A stretch of 64,000 bases of DNA from Gammaproteobacteria bacterium. GTDB lineage: Bacteria; Pseudomonadota; Gammaproteobacteria; Steroidobacterales; Rariloculaceae. Position numbers and translations under genes: made by a program. The notes under the pieces are model-generated. The model worked only from the letters and a program-made list of their open reading frames with translations, was not told the DNA's origin and did no database searches. The stretch's first letter is position 1; each line of letters begins with the position of its first letter. Shown here one piece after another: positions 1 to 7,300 of the stretch. The stretch is taken from assembly GCA_036381015.1 (NCBI GenBank), contig DASVDR010000041.1:1-64000 (forward strand), read 5' to 3'.

Positions 1-679
1 CAGCGCGGAAGGGCCGAAAGCCGTCGGCCTCGTCCTTCGACGCGTACAGCACGAGCCGATGATCGCCGACGCGGATGCTGAAGTCGGCGCTCGCGTGGAT
101 ACCGCCGTTGCCGTCGAAGCCGACGCCGACGTTTCCCGCAGGCTCCTCGCGGAAGGGCTTCGTCACGACGTTGACGACGCCCGCGACCGACTGCGTGCCG
201 TAGAAGATGCCTTGGCCGCCGTACAGCACCTCGATTCGCTCCACGAGGTGCGCGGGCACGGTGTCGAGGGGCGCGGTCGTGTTGTAGAGACGATTGTTGA
301 TGCGCACGCCGTCGATCAGCCAGAGGATGTCCTGGCACCGGGAGCCGTGCAGCGAGCAGTCCATGTAATCGAACGCGCCGTTCTTCGGCGCCAGATAGAG
401 CCCCGGCACCTGCATCTGCAAGGTCTGGCCGATGTCGTCGAAGCCGCCGAGCTCGAGCTGGTCGGCGGTGATGATCTCCACGCGGTTCCCGAACTGCTCG
501 AGATCGAGCGGAATGCTCTCCTCGAGGCGCCGGCCGACGACGATGACCTCCTCCTGCGCGTCCGGCGCCGGCGGTTGCGCCGGGGCGGGCGCCGCGACGA
601 GCGCGGCGAGGAGGAGGGCGGCGGAGCCCGCGCACAGGGCCGGGAGAGCGCGCAAGATCGGAAAAGACAGCGGGGACAT
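1..679 (-). CDS. TonB-dependent outer-membrane receptor, N-terminal part (cut by window edge)
   Basis: Reading the minus strand from an ATG at 679 gives 226 codons open to the window edge. Residues 1-34 form an Ala/Leu-rich signal peptide ending in APAQ. Next comes EEVIVVGRR (43-51), a TonB-box-like start of the mature protein. A plug domain follows, with LQMQVPGLYL, LIDGVRINNR (121-130) and the typical VERIEVLYGGQGIFYGTQSVAGVVNVVTK run, of which the GTQSVAGVVN part is diagnostic. Two cysteines (108 and 115) in the plug could form a disulfide. The start has a G-rich Shine-Dalgarno-like stretch about 6 nt upstream. The beta-barrel lies outside the window, so the ligand cannot be inferred. The family is certain and the substrate unknown. 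Confidence 0.9.
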   Translation of the reverse strand, partial: MSPLSFPILRALPALCAGSAALLLAALVAAPAPAQPPAPDAQEEVIVVGRRLEESIPLDLEQFGNRVEIITADQLELGGFDDIGQTLQMQVPGLYLAPKNGAFDYMDCSLHGSRCQDILWLIDGVRINNRLYNTTAPLDTVPAHLVERIEVLYGGQGIFYGTQSVAGVVNVVTKPFREEPAGNVGVGFDGNGGIHASADFSIRVGDHRLVLYASKDEADGFRPFRA

Positions 680-732
680 GCAACCCCCGAACGTGAAGGA
701 CCGATGCGTTCCAGAGTAGGAGCGGGCCGCCC

Positions 733-782
733 GGAACCGAAAGTTATCTACGGTTCATTAACGGTTAAATATGCTCGGTAAC
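733..782. promoter_or_regulatory. AT-rich divergent control region between TonB receptor and MscS
   Basis: A conspicuously AT-rich island in GC-rich surroundings lies between the divergent receptor (start 679) and MscS (start 847). It holds a TTAAC-G-GTTAA-type inverted repeat at 758-768 and further GGTTA/TAACC copies at 763-783. This is the most likely site for a promoter and operator of the receptor gene. No regulator can be named from sequence. Confidence 0.3.
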
Positions 783-813
783 CTATCCGGCGTCCTCCGC
801 CCGGCGGCTTGCA

Positions 814-819
814 TATACT
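814..819 (+). promoter_or_regulatory. Putative -10 box of the mscS-like gene
   Basis: TATACT at 814-819 is a near-consensus sigma70 -10 hexamer 27 bp before the ATG at 847. No good -35 hexamer is visible, so the assignment rests on the -10 alone. Confidence 0.35.
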
Positions 820-846
820 GATCCTCTCTCGGTCGAGCCCCGAGCG

Positions 847-1752
847 ATGGAATCTCTGATTCTGCCCTGGCGCATACTCGCTTACATCGGCATCGCCGCC
901 GCGATCCACGCGGTCGTGCTCGTGATCCGGCACCTAGCGGGGCATTTCCTGCGCAACACGGACGCGCGGCGGTACCGGAAGCTCCGATCGCTTGCCACCG
1001 TGCTGATGAGCGCCACCTTCTTCGCGCTTTACTTCCTTCTTTTCGGGCTGATCCTGAGCGAGTTCGGCATCTCGCTCACCGCCTATCTGACCAGCGCAAC
1101 GGTCATCGGCCTTGCCGTCGGCTTCGGATCCCAAGGCATCGTGCAGGACGTGATCACCGGGTTGACGCTGATCTTCTCCGATTTGATCGACGTCGGCGAT
1201 CTCGTCGAGATTTCCGGCCAAACCGGCGTCGTCCGCAGCATCACGATGCGCTTCGTCGAGCTCGAGAACCCGCTCGGCGCGACGGTATTCATCCCGAACC
1301 GCACGATCGGCAACGTGATCAACTATCCCCGCGGCTACGTGCGGTGCCTCGTCGACGTCACGTTGCTCGGCGACGCGCCCGCGAAGGCGAGAATGCACGA
1401 TGCCGCCGCGCGTCGAACGTATGCGTTCCACGAGCAGTTCCCGGGGATTCTGTTGACGCCCCCGTCCGTGGAAGGCAGGCAGCGGGTGTCGTCCGGCAAG
1501 GAGTACCTCCGTCTCAAGTTCAGGATCTGGCCGAATCGGGGCGGGCCGATCGAGACCGTCTTCGTGCCGGAGCTGCTCGCCGCGTTGAAGCGCGAGAACG
1601 AGGAGTACCAGAGCTGGATGATCGCCGTGTCGTACGAGGCCGAGGCTCGGGCTGCGCGGCCGGCCGCGTCGCTGCTCTGGCCGATCAGGGCGCGGAAGGC
1701 GAAACGGTCGCCGGGAGCGCCGACGGCGGTCGACCCCGGCGTGCCGCGCTAG
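847..1752 (+). CDS. MscS-family mechanosensitive channel
   Basis: This 301-residue inner-membrane protein has transmembrane segments at about 10-28 and 52-71. A pore-lining helix at about 80-110 carries the Gly/Ala-rich IGLAVGFGSQGIVQDVITG pattern of MscS TM3. The beta-domain signature VFIPNRTIGNVINY follows at 147-160. Proteins of this family open under membrane tension and release solutes during hypo-osmotic shock. The length matches short MscS proteins (about 280-300). The cytoplasmic C-terminus ends in a basic, Pro/Ala-rich tail of about 35 residues with no recognisable domain. The stop codon lies in a CTAG shared with the stop of the convergent iaaA gene. Confidence 0.93.
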   Translation: MESLILPWRILAYIGIAAAIHAVVLVIRHLAGHFLRNTDARRYRKLRSLATVLMSATFFALYFLLFGLILSEFGISLTAYLTSATVIGLAVGFGSQGIVQDVITGLTLIFSDLIDVGDLVEISGQTGVVRSITMRFVELENPLGATVFIPNRTIGNVINYPRGYVRCLVDVTLLGDAPAKARMHDAAARRTYAFHEQFPGILLTPPSVEGRQRVSSGKEYLRLKFRIWPNRGGPIETVFVPELLAALKRENEEYQSWMIAVSYEAEARAARPAASLLWPIRARKAKRSPGAPTAVDPGVPR

Positions 1753-2720
1753 TCCGTTTCGGCCCGAATGCCGACGGCCGGCGGCGACGTTGCGGTCACC
1801 CGGCCTCTGAGCATCACGGGCGTGTTGAACGCGCAAGCGACGTACCCCGCGCGGTCGACGGCGATCGCTCCGCCTTGGCCGCCGAGCGCGGCCACGCGGC
1901 TGCGGATCACTCGGTCGACGGCGGCGGCGAGATCCAGTCCCCCGTACTCGACGAGCGCGGCGACATCCCGCGCGGCGGTCGCCCGAATGAAGTATTCGCC
2001 GTGCCCGGTGCAGGACACCGCGCACGAGGCGTTGCTCGCATACGTGCCCGCGCCGATGATCGACGAGTCGCCGACGCGTCCCGGGGCCTTGTTCGTCAAG
2101 CCGCCGGTCGACGTCGCGGCGGCGAGGTTGCCGTCGACGTCACGCGCGACGGCTCCGACCGTGCCGGCATCGGGCGGCGGCGGGCTTCGCTCGATGTCCC
2201 CGGGCGGCCCGGTGACGGCCGCGCGTTGCGCGTCATGCAGCGCACGCAGACGCCGCTCCGTGCGGAAATACTCGTCTCCGACTCGCTCGATGCCGTGCCG
2301 TGCGGCGAAAGCCGCCGCGCCTTCGCCTTGCAGGAACACGTGCGGTGAACGCTCCATCACGAGCCGCGCCACGAAGACGGGATTCTTGATTCCGCGAAGC
2401 ACGGCGACGGCGCCGGCCGCGAGGGTGCGACCGTCCATGATCGACGCCTCGAGCTCGTGCTCTCCCCGCTCATTGAAGGCGGCCCCGCGGCCGGCGTTGA
2501 AAAGCGGGCAGTCCTCGAGGCGCCGGACCGCGTCCTCGACGGCGTCGAGGGCCGGAGCGCCGGACGCGAGCATCCTTGCGCCGGCCTCGAGAACGGCTGC
2601 GAGCTCCGCGCGGATCGCGGCGTCCTGCTCGGCACCGTGCGCTTCCTCGCCGCCGAACCCGGCGCCTCCATGGATCGCGAGCGCCCAGACGGAAGGGGCC
2701 GATCGACGTGCGTGCGCCAT
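1749..2720 (-). CDS. iaaA: Isoaspartyl peptidase / plant-type L-asparaginase precursor
   Basis: This 323-residue N-terminal-nucleophile hydrolase removes isoaspartyl residues from peptides and can hydrolyse asparagine. The N-terminal AIHGGAG motif (15-21) and NAGRGAAFN (75-83) are typical. The autocleavage site lies before Thr187 in the DAG-TVGAVA sequence, so the precursor should split into alpha (1-186) and beta (187-323) chains. GVGDSSIIGAGTYA-type residues and SCTGHGEYFIR in the beta chain are the usual substrate-loop motifs. There is no obvious signal peptide, so it is probably cytoplasmic. It may be co-transcribed with the small gene ending 82 bp upstream at 2803. Confidence 0.93.
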   Translation of the reverse strand: MAHARRSAPSVWALAIHGGAGFGGEEAHGAEQDAAIRAELAAVLEAGARMLASGAPALDAVEDAVRRLEDCPLFNAGRGAAFNERGEHELEASIMDGRTLAAGAVAVLRGIKNPVFVARLVMERSPHVFLQGEGAAAFAARHGIERVGDEYFRTERRLRALHDAQRAAVTGPPGDIERSPPPPDAGTVGAVARDVDGNLAAATSTGGLTNKAPGRVGDSSIIGAGTYASNASCAVSCTGHGEYFIRATAARDVAALVEYGGLDLAAAVDRVIRSRVAALGGQGGAIAVDRAGYVACAFNTPVMLRGRVTATSPPAVGIRAETD

Positions 2721-2802
2721 CCGCCGAGATTAGCAGGCGGAGAGGCGACGGCGGAGACGGGCGAACCCGCAGAAGCGGGCGGCGGTGGAGACCGGTCGAA
2801 GA

Positions 2803-3012
2803 TCAGCGACGGCCGAACCAGCCCGGCTTTTGCAGCGCGCTCTCGATCGCCGCGGGATGCGGCGGGGGCGCGGATTCCTGCGGCGCGTCGCGCCGCCCCT
2901 CGAGATAGTGCTGGGCAAGCTGCATCGCGAACGTGTCTCCGCTGCTGCGCCGGCGATTGCGCGGCGCTTCGCGGAGGCCGTGCTCCAGAACGACCGTGGC
3001 TTCGTGCTCCAT
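2803..3012 (-). CDS. Small hypothetical protein (69 aa)
   Basis: An ATG at 3012 opens a 69-codon frame with about 85 percent G or C at third positions, as in the real genes around it, which argues that it is coding. The product is hydrophilic with a predicted central helix (DTFAMQLAQHYLEG, about residues 26-39), a Pro-rich stretch and a C-terminal PGWFGRR. It has no signal peptide or membrane segment. I do not recognise a family. The Shine-Dalgarno sequence is weak. An AT-rich stretch and a CRP-like palindrome lie about 90-130 bp upstream. Confidence 0.5.
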   Translation of the reverse strand: MEHEATVVLEHGLREAPRNRRRSSGDTFAMQLAQHYLEGRRDAPQESAPPPHPAAIESALQKPGWFGRR

Positions 3013-3099
3013 GGGAATCTAGACGATCTTGGACAAAGCAGCCGAGCGTCGGCGCCCCCGGACGGATCGCGGAGGGCCGGCGCTCGGCCTCGGGCGACA

Positions 3100-3145
3100 A
3101 AAATAGTTCGCATAGCTAAAAGGTTCTGTGAAGTGCGTCACACTC
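3100..3145 (-). promoter_or_regulatory. Candidate CRP-type site and promoter upstream of the 69-aa gene
   Basis: TGTGA-N6-TCACA at 3127-3142 matches the core consensus of CRP/Vfr/Clp-family regulators exactly. On the minus strand a TATTTT hexamer (3105 down to 3100) could be a -10. The implied start near 3093 puts the site centre at about -41, the class II activator position. The transcript would run into the 69-aa gene and iaaA. The regulator is not in the window, so this is inference from pattern and spacing. Confidence 0.35.
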
Positions 3146-3277
3146 GGCGGCCGGACGAGGTCGAAGCCCACGCGTCGAGGGCGTGCGGACGGCGGCGCTG
3201 CGCGCCCCGGGGCCCACGATGCGGCTCGGCGAGCGTCTTCGGTTCCGACGGCCGCTTGGGGGCCGCGCGGCCGAGGG

Positions 3278-3320
3278 CGTTCAGTCGCGGCGCGCGACCC
3301 GTGGCGTTCAGCCGCGGCGC
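3278..3320. repeat. Short tandem direct repeat at the 3' end of speE
   Basis: Two copies of a 17-mer beginning GCGTTCAG and ending CGCGGCGC (3278-3294 and 3304-3320) differ at one base and are offset by 26 bp. The second copy reaches into the last codons of speE. It is probably a small local duplication. Confidence 0.5.
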
Positions 3321-4189
3321 CCGGCCGCGACCGCGTCGCTCACGGCATCGGCGAGGAAGCGCGGCAGCACAAATGCGGCCTTGTGCACGGCCGGCGTGTA
3401 GCAGCGCGTGTCGATCCGCGCACGCTCGAAGCGCTCGACGAGCGTCTCGAGCGGCACGGAGAGCGCGGTGTCGTCGTCGGCCGACCACGCGAGCGCCATC
3501 TGGCCGCCGAAGTAGGACGGCACCGTGATCGCGCAACACGCGACGTGCCGGAACGTCGACGCGAGGTTCTGGATCGCGCGCCTGAGCTCGGCCGCTTGAA
3601 GGAACGGAACGCCGTTTTGAGTGACGAGGAGCCCGCCGGCCGCGAGCCGTTCTCGGACAGCCGCGTAGAAACGCCGCGACGCGAGCACGGCCCCGGGGCC
3701 GATCGGATCCGTGGAGTCGACGAGGACGACGTCGAACTTGCCCGCCTCGCGCTCGACGAAGGCCGCTCCGTCGTCGATCACGAGGCGAAACCGCGGATCG
3801 GAGAACACCGGCGAGTTCACGTCCGCGAGATGCTGCCGGGCGAGCTCGACGACCGCGGGATCGATCTCGACCTGGGTGAGCGTACGCACGCTCTCGTGCT
3901 TCAGCACCTCCTCCGCGAGCCCGCAGTCGCCGCCGCCGACGATCAGCACGTCCTCGGCCGTCCCGTGGGCGAGAAGCGGCGCGTGGGCCAGCATCTCGTG
4001 ATACACGAACTCGTCGCGGGTGGTGAGCTGCACGACCCCGTCGAGCAGAAGCACGCGCCCGAAGACGTCGTTGTCGATCAACGCGACTTCTTGGGCTCCC
4101 GTCCGCTCGTGAAGGAGAACTTTGCTCGCTTCCAAGGAGAAACGCACGCCGCCGGTCGACGTCTCGGAGAACCAGCGGCCGTCTCTCAC
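3308..4189 (-). CDS. speE: Spermidine synthase (polyamine aminopropyltransferase)
   Basis: This enzyme transfers the aminopropyl group of decarboxylated S-adenosylmethionine to putrescine, giving spermidine. The 293-residue protein has an N-terminal beta-strand domain and a Rossmann-like domain with GGGDCG (85-90). It also has QVEIDPAVVELAR for nucleoside binding and the catalytic VDSTDPIGPG motif (Asp158). The start is GTG at 4189, which overlaps the TGA of speD in a GTGA, so the two genes are translationally coupled. Length and domain order are normal. With speD upstream it completes the last steps of spermidine synthesis in the cytoplasm. Confidence 0.95.
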   Translation of the reverse strand: MRDGRWFSETSTGGVRFSLEASKVLLHERTGAQEVALIDNDVFGRVLLLDGVVQLTTRDEFVYHEMLAHAPLLAHGTAEDVLIVGGGDCGLAEEVLKHESVRTLTQVEIDPAVVELARQHLADVNSPVFSDPRFRLVIDDGAAFVEREAGKFDVVLVDSTDPIGPGAVLASRRFYAAVRERLAAGGLLVTQNGVPFLQAAELRRAIQNLASTFRHVACCAITVPSYFGGQMALAWSADDDTALSVPLETLVERFERARIDTRCYTPAVHKAAFVLPRFLADAVSDAVAAGRRG

Positions 4190-4680
4190 GCTTCCTTACC
4201 CCGCAGGATCTCGCGCACCGTCATCTTCTTTGCCGCGAAGGCGGTCTCGAGCACGTCGAGGCAGCGCTCCGGCTTCGTTCGCCCGCACATGAAGATGTCG
4301 AGCGCCGCGTAATCGCGCTCGGGCCAGGAATGGATCGAGATGTGGCTCTCGGCGAGCACCGCGACCCCGCTGATGCCGCCGTTCGGCTCGAACGGGTGCA
4401 GATGCACGTGCAGCAGCGTGGCACCGGCCGCATCGACGCACTCGAGCAGCGTCCGCTCGACGTGCTCCAGATCGTCGAGGCGCTTGGCGCCGTACAGGTC
4501 GATGATGAAATGCGACCCGGCGCAGCGGGTGCCGTCCTTCTCGATGAAGAAGTCCGGGGCGGCGTCGTCCGGGCAGGGCGCACGCCCGCATTCAGGCGTG
4601 GATTTTTTCAGGTCTTCCTTTTGGGCGGTCGTTGGTGCGTCCAATCCCATCCCCAATTGGAAGAGGGCGGCGTCAGACAT
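4186..4680 (-). CDS. speD: S-adenosylmethionine decarboxylase proenzyme (class 1b)
   Basis: This 164-residue pyruvoyl enzyme decarboxylates SAM to supply aminopropyl groups to SpeE. Self-cleavage should occur between Glu111 and Ser112 in the LAESHISIHSWPE region. His117 and Cys132 have exactly the spacing from the serine seen in the Thermotoga/Bacillus-type enzymes. I chose ATG 4680 because a strong GGAGGAGG Shine-Dalgarno lies 6 nt before it; an upstream in-frame ATG at 4806 would lie above the promoter. The roughly 45-residue N-terminal extension, with Cys31 and Cys36, is longer than in the Bacillus enzyme. The stop overlaps the start of speE. Confidence 0.95.
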   Translation of the reverse strand: MSDAALFQLGMGLDAPTTAQKEDLKKSTPECGRAPCPDDAAPDFFIEKDGTRCAGSHFIIDLYGAKRLDDLEHVERTLLECVDAAGATLLHVHLHPFEPNGGISGVAVLAESHISIHSWPERDYAALDIFMCGRTKPERCLDVLETAFAAKKMTVREILRGKEA

Positions 4681-4732
4681 GGCGTCCTCCTCCCCAACCA
4701 GCAGATGAATCGCGGCAGTCCGAGGGGCCGTT

Positions 4733-4760
4733 ACTATAAAGGCACGATCCGGAGTGTCAA
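4733..4760 (-). promoter_or_regulatory. sigma70 promoter of speDE
   Basis: On the minus strand a perfect -35 TTGACA (4760-4755) is followed, after a 16-bp spacer, by -10 TATAGT (4738-4733). The expected start near 4726 gives a leader of about 45 nt before the speD ATG at 4680. This is the clearest housekeeping promoter in the window. Confidence 0.75.
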
Positions 4761-5021
4761 CGGGCTGCGGCCGCCGCCCCCGCTCGATCGTTCGTGATCG
4801 ACGCACGCTTTCGAGAACATCGTAGATACGAGAGTTAAGCGGTTTTCGCTCGAATCGAGAGCGTGCGGTTACGCGTGGAGCGCGGATCGCGGTGCTGGAT
4901 CAAGGAGCCTCGAGCGGGCGGGTGGCGGCCGAACAGCCCGCTCCGACGTCGTGGGCAAGCGTCTTCGCATCGCAGCAGACTGCTCGGCCGGCCGCTCAAG
5001 GTATGTGTGCCTGCTAAATTG

Positions 5022-5043
5022 TTCCGTGAAGCGGCTCACAGCA
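5022..5043. promoter_or_regulatory. Second CRP-like palindrome
   Basis: CGTGA-N6-TCACA (5025-5040) resembles the site at 3127-3142, and both share the left context TTC-Y-GTGAAG. It lies about 265 bp upstream of the speDE -35, so direct class II control of speDE is unlikely. It may serve an unannotated transcript or be a chance match. Confidence 0.25.
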
Positions 5044-5292
5044 TGAGTACGAGCTTTCGGCGCGCGCGCCGCGCGATGTCGGTTTCCTGCGCAGCACCGT
5101 AGTGAACGAACTGCGCGTCGATGTGTGGGAATCGCCATAGTCGCTTTGAGGGACTCCCTGAATTGCGCGCCTCCGTGACGGTCGTCATAGATCGTAACGT
5201 TACGCAACGACTAATCTCGGGCCGACCGCAACTCGCACGACAGCGATTTCGCTGTACTCTTGGCGGCGAAACGACCAAAAGAAAGGGAAAGC

Positions 5293-5535
5293 GTGCGTGA
5301 CAAGTTGATGGCCGCATGCAGTCGCCTGTCGCCGCGGCAGCAAGACTATCTCATCAATTTCATCTGGCTTTGCGCGCACGCACCGGAACGCACGGCGAGC
5401 CGAATGCAGCGCAGGCTGCTCGATGTGCTCGAAAGCGACCGTCACGACGACGAGCAGATCACCGCCGCGTTGCGGCAAGCCGTGGCGGAGCTGAAGGAGA
5501 TTCTCAGTAAGGCGAGCGGTGCCCGGGAGCCGTAG
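5293..5535 (+). CDS. Small hypothetical protein (80 aa)
   Basis: I chose GTG 5293 because AAAGGGAAA lies just before it; ATG at 5308 and TTG at 5260 are alternatives. The product is a mostly helical cytoplasmic protein containing RLSPRQQDYLINFIWLCAHA. A charged C-terminal helix (EQITAALRQAVAELKEIL) suggests dimerisation or partner binding. There is no signal peptide, metal motif or recognised family. It ends about 110 bp before the oppositely oriented tRNA-Ser. Codon use matches neighbouring genes. Confidence 0.5.
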   Translation: MRDKLMAACSRLSPRQQDYLINFIWLCAHAPERTASRMQRRLLDVLESDRHDDEQITAALRQAVAELKEILSKASGAREP

Positions 5536-5645
5536 GGCTGATCCTCGCCGTCGACCGAGTGACGGCCCGACACGGCCGCGGGAGGAGCGCACGCCGCGTC
5601 GCGGTTTCAGCCCTCGCAAAGCATGGCCGCCGCGACGCCGAATAT

Positions 5646-5736
5646 TGGCGGAGGGAGTGGGATTCGAACCCACGGTACGGGTAACCCGTACACTTGATTT
5701 CGAGTCAAGCCCGTTCGACCACTCCGGCATCCCTCC
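5646..5736 (-). tRNA. tRNA-Ser (anticodon CGA)
   Basis: The minus strand from 5736 to 5646 folds as a 91-nt class II tRNA. The acceptor stem GGAGGGA pairs with TCCCTCC. The anticodon stem CTTGA/TCAAG encloses a loop with CGA. The long variable arm (TACGGG-TTA-CCCGTA) is characteristic of serine tRNA, and the T arm contains GGTTCGAATCC. The CCA end is encoded (G-CCA). It reads UCG codons, which are frequent in this GC-rich DNA. Confidence 0.96.
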
Positions 5737-5875
5737 GCGGGCGATTGTACCAACTCGAGCAGCGGTCGCGCTTCCCGACGAGATTCGGATCCGTTGCAGG
5801 CGCCGATCGGCCCGCGCCGCCGACGCGGCTCGCGGCTGCGATAATCCCCTTGGAACCTCGAACGGAGAGGGGAGA

Positions 5876-7300
5876 GTGGACCGAAGCATCGCATTGGAGC
5901 GGATCGCTCGCATCGCGGGACCCGCGGGCGTCGTCGGCGCCGCCGAAGCCGACGCGTTCCTGCGCGACGAGCGCGGGCTCTACCGCGGCGCCGCCGCGCT
6001 GATCGTTCGTCCGAGGACGGTCGATGAGTGCGCGTCGATCCTGCGGGTCTGCCACGAGGCCGGCCTCGGCGTGGTTCCGCAGGGCGGCAACACCGGGTAC
6101 TGCGGCGGGGCCACTCCGTTCGATGCCGAGCGGCAGATTCTGCTGTCCACGTCGCGCCTCGATCGGATTCGCGAGATCGATCCGGTCGGCTTCACGATCA
6201 CTGTCGAGGCCGGCGTCGTGCTCGCGAACGCGCGGGCGGCCGCGGCCGAGCACGGGCTGCTGTTCCCGCTCAGCATGGGCTCGGAGGGCTCGTGTCGGAT
6301 CGGCGGGAATCTGTCGACGAACGCAGGCGGGCTCGCCGTCCTCCGATACGGCACGATGCGCGATCTGGTGCTCGGTCTCGAGGTCGTGCTGCCCGACGGC
6401 ACCGTGCTCTCGGAGCTCAAGGGCCTGCGCAAGGACAATACGGGCTACGACCTGAAGAGCCTCTTCGTCGGCGCCGAAGGCACGCTCGGGCTGATCACAG
6501 CGGCCGTGCTGAAGCTCTTTCCGGCGCCGCGCACCCGGCAGACGGCGTGGCTCGCCGTCCCGAGCCTTGCGGCCGCATGTGCGCTGCTCGGGCGGGCGCG
6601 CCGCGCAAGCGGCGACCAGGTCGTCTCCGCGGAGTACGTGTCGCGGCGCTCGCTCGATCTCGTGCTGCACCACGTCGACGGTGCGCGCGATCCGCTCGAC
6701 GCGCCGCACGAGCACTACCTGCTGCTCGAGCTTGCGTCGGGCGACGATGAATCGGTGCTGCGCGAGAAGCTGGAGCGCATTCTCGCCGGCGGACTGGCCG
6801 CCTTCGAGGTCGAGGACGGCGTGCTCGCCGAGTCCGGAGCGCAGCGCAACGCGTTATGGATGCTCCGGGAGCGCGTGCCGGAAGCCGAGCGCCGCGAAGG
6901 CGGCTCCGTGAAGCACGATGTCTCGGTGCGGATCACGGACGTGCCGAAATTCCTCGAGCTCGCCGGTCGGGAACTCGGGGCGATCGCGCCGCACCGGCCA
7001 TCCGTCTACGGCCACCTCGGCGACGGGAACGTGCACTACAACCTGCTGCCGCCTGAGGGCACCTCGCTCGACGCGTTCCGGGCGGGGGGCGCCGCGGACC
7101 GGCTGTCCCGCCGCGTGCACGACCTCGCCGCGCGGCTCGGCGGCAGCTTCAGCGCCGAGCACGGGGTCGGCGTCCTGAAAGCGGACGAGCTCGAGCGCTA
7201 CGCGTCGCCTCAGGCGCTCGCGATGATGCGCGCGGTGAAGGCCGCGATCGATCCGAAAGGCATCATGAATCCGGGCAAGGTGCTTCGCGGTCCCATCTAG
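5876..7300 (+). CDS. FAD-linked 2-hydroxyacid dehydrogenase (D-2-hydroxyglutarate/D-lactate dehydrogenase family)
   Basis: The 474-residue protein has an N-terminal FAD-binding PCMH-type domain containing VVPQGGNTGYCGG, SEGSCRIGGNLSTNAGG and the GAEGTLGLITAAVLKLFP segment. A C-terminal substrate domain carries YGHLGDGNVHYNL and ends SAEHGVG....IMNPGKVL. These are the hallmarks of the GlcD/D2HGDH/Dld family, which oxidises D-2-hydroxyacids and passes electrons to quinone or an electron-transfer protein. There is no Fe-S domain. The GTG start at 5876 is preceded by GGAGAGGGG; the longer frame upstream runs through the tRNA and is not coding. The stop shares a CTAG with the convergent gene. Confidence 0.88.
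   Translation: MDRSIALERIARIAGPAGVVGAAEADAFLRDERGLYRGAAALIVRPRTVDECASILRVCHEAGLGVVPQGGNTGYCGGATPFDAERQILLSTSRLDRIREIDPVGFTITVEAGVVLANARAAAAEHGLLFPLSMGSEGSCRIGGNLSTNAGGLAVLRYGTMRDLVLGLEVVLPDGTVLSELKGLRKDNTGYDLKSLFVGAEGTLGLITAAVLKLFPAPRTRQTAWLAVPSLAAACALLGRARRASGDQVVSAEYVSRRSLDLVLHHVDGARDPLDAPHEHYLLLELASGDDESVLREKLERILAGGLAAFEVEDGVLAESGAQRNALWMLRERVPEAERREGGSVKHDVSVRITDVPKFLELAGRELGAIAPHRPSVYGHLGDGNVHYNLLPPEGTSLDAFRAGGAADRLSRRVHDLAARLGGSFSAEHGVGVLKADELERYASPQALAMMRAVKAAIDPKGIMNPGKVLRGPI

Larger units (their letters stand above)
4681..5292. other. Long intergenic region upstream of speDE
   Basis: About 610 bp lie between speD and the next convincing gene. Besides the speDE promoter there is a hairpin-forming inverted repeat (4802-4814 with 4855-4867, 12 of 13 paired) and a CRP-like palindrome (5025-5040). 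A perfect 12-bp palindrome CGTAACGTTACG (5193-5204) and a small stem ACAGCG/CGCTGT (5240-5255) also occur. No protein-like frame with normal codon use is present. A small RNA could be hidden here, but nothing diagnostic was seen. Confidence 0.4.

Noticed and set aside
59-781. Plus-strand 240-residue frame at the window start
   Set aside because: It is antisense to the TonB receptor, whose minus-strand frame gives clear plug-domain motifs; the plus frame is charged and without any family pattern.
934-2025. Long Arg-rich minus-strand frame under MscS and iaaA
   Set aside because: Shadow of GC-rich coding sequence; the composition (Arg/Ala/Pro) is typical of antisense frames.
3138-3539. Small minus-strand frame with LNATGRAPRLNALGRA repeat
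   Set aside because: The repeat comes from a 26-bp local duplication at the 3' end of speE, and the frame overlaps the real gene.
5193-5204. Perfect palindrome CGTAACGTTACG
   Set aside because: Too short and not linked to a promoter hexamer pair; may be chance.
5519-5875. N-terminal extension of the FAD dehydrogenase frame
   Set aside because: It reads through the tRNA-Ser gene on the other strand, and GTG 5876 has a good ribosome-binding site and the right family start.
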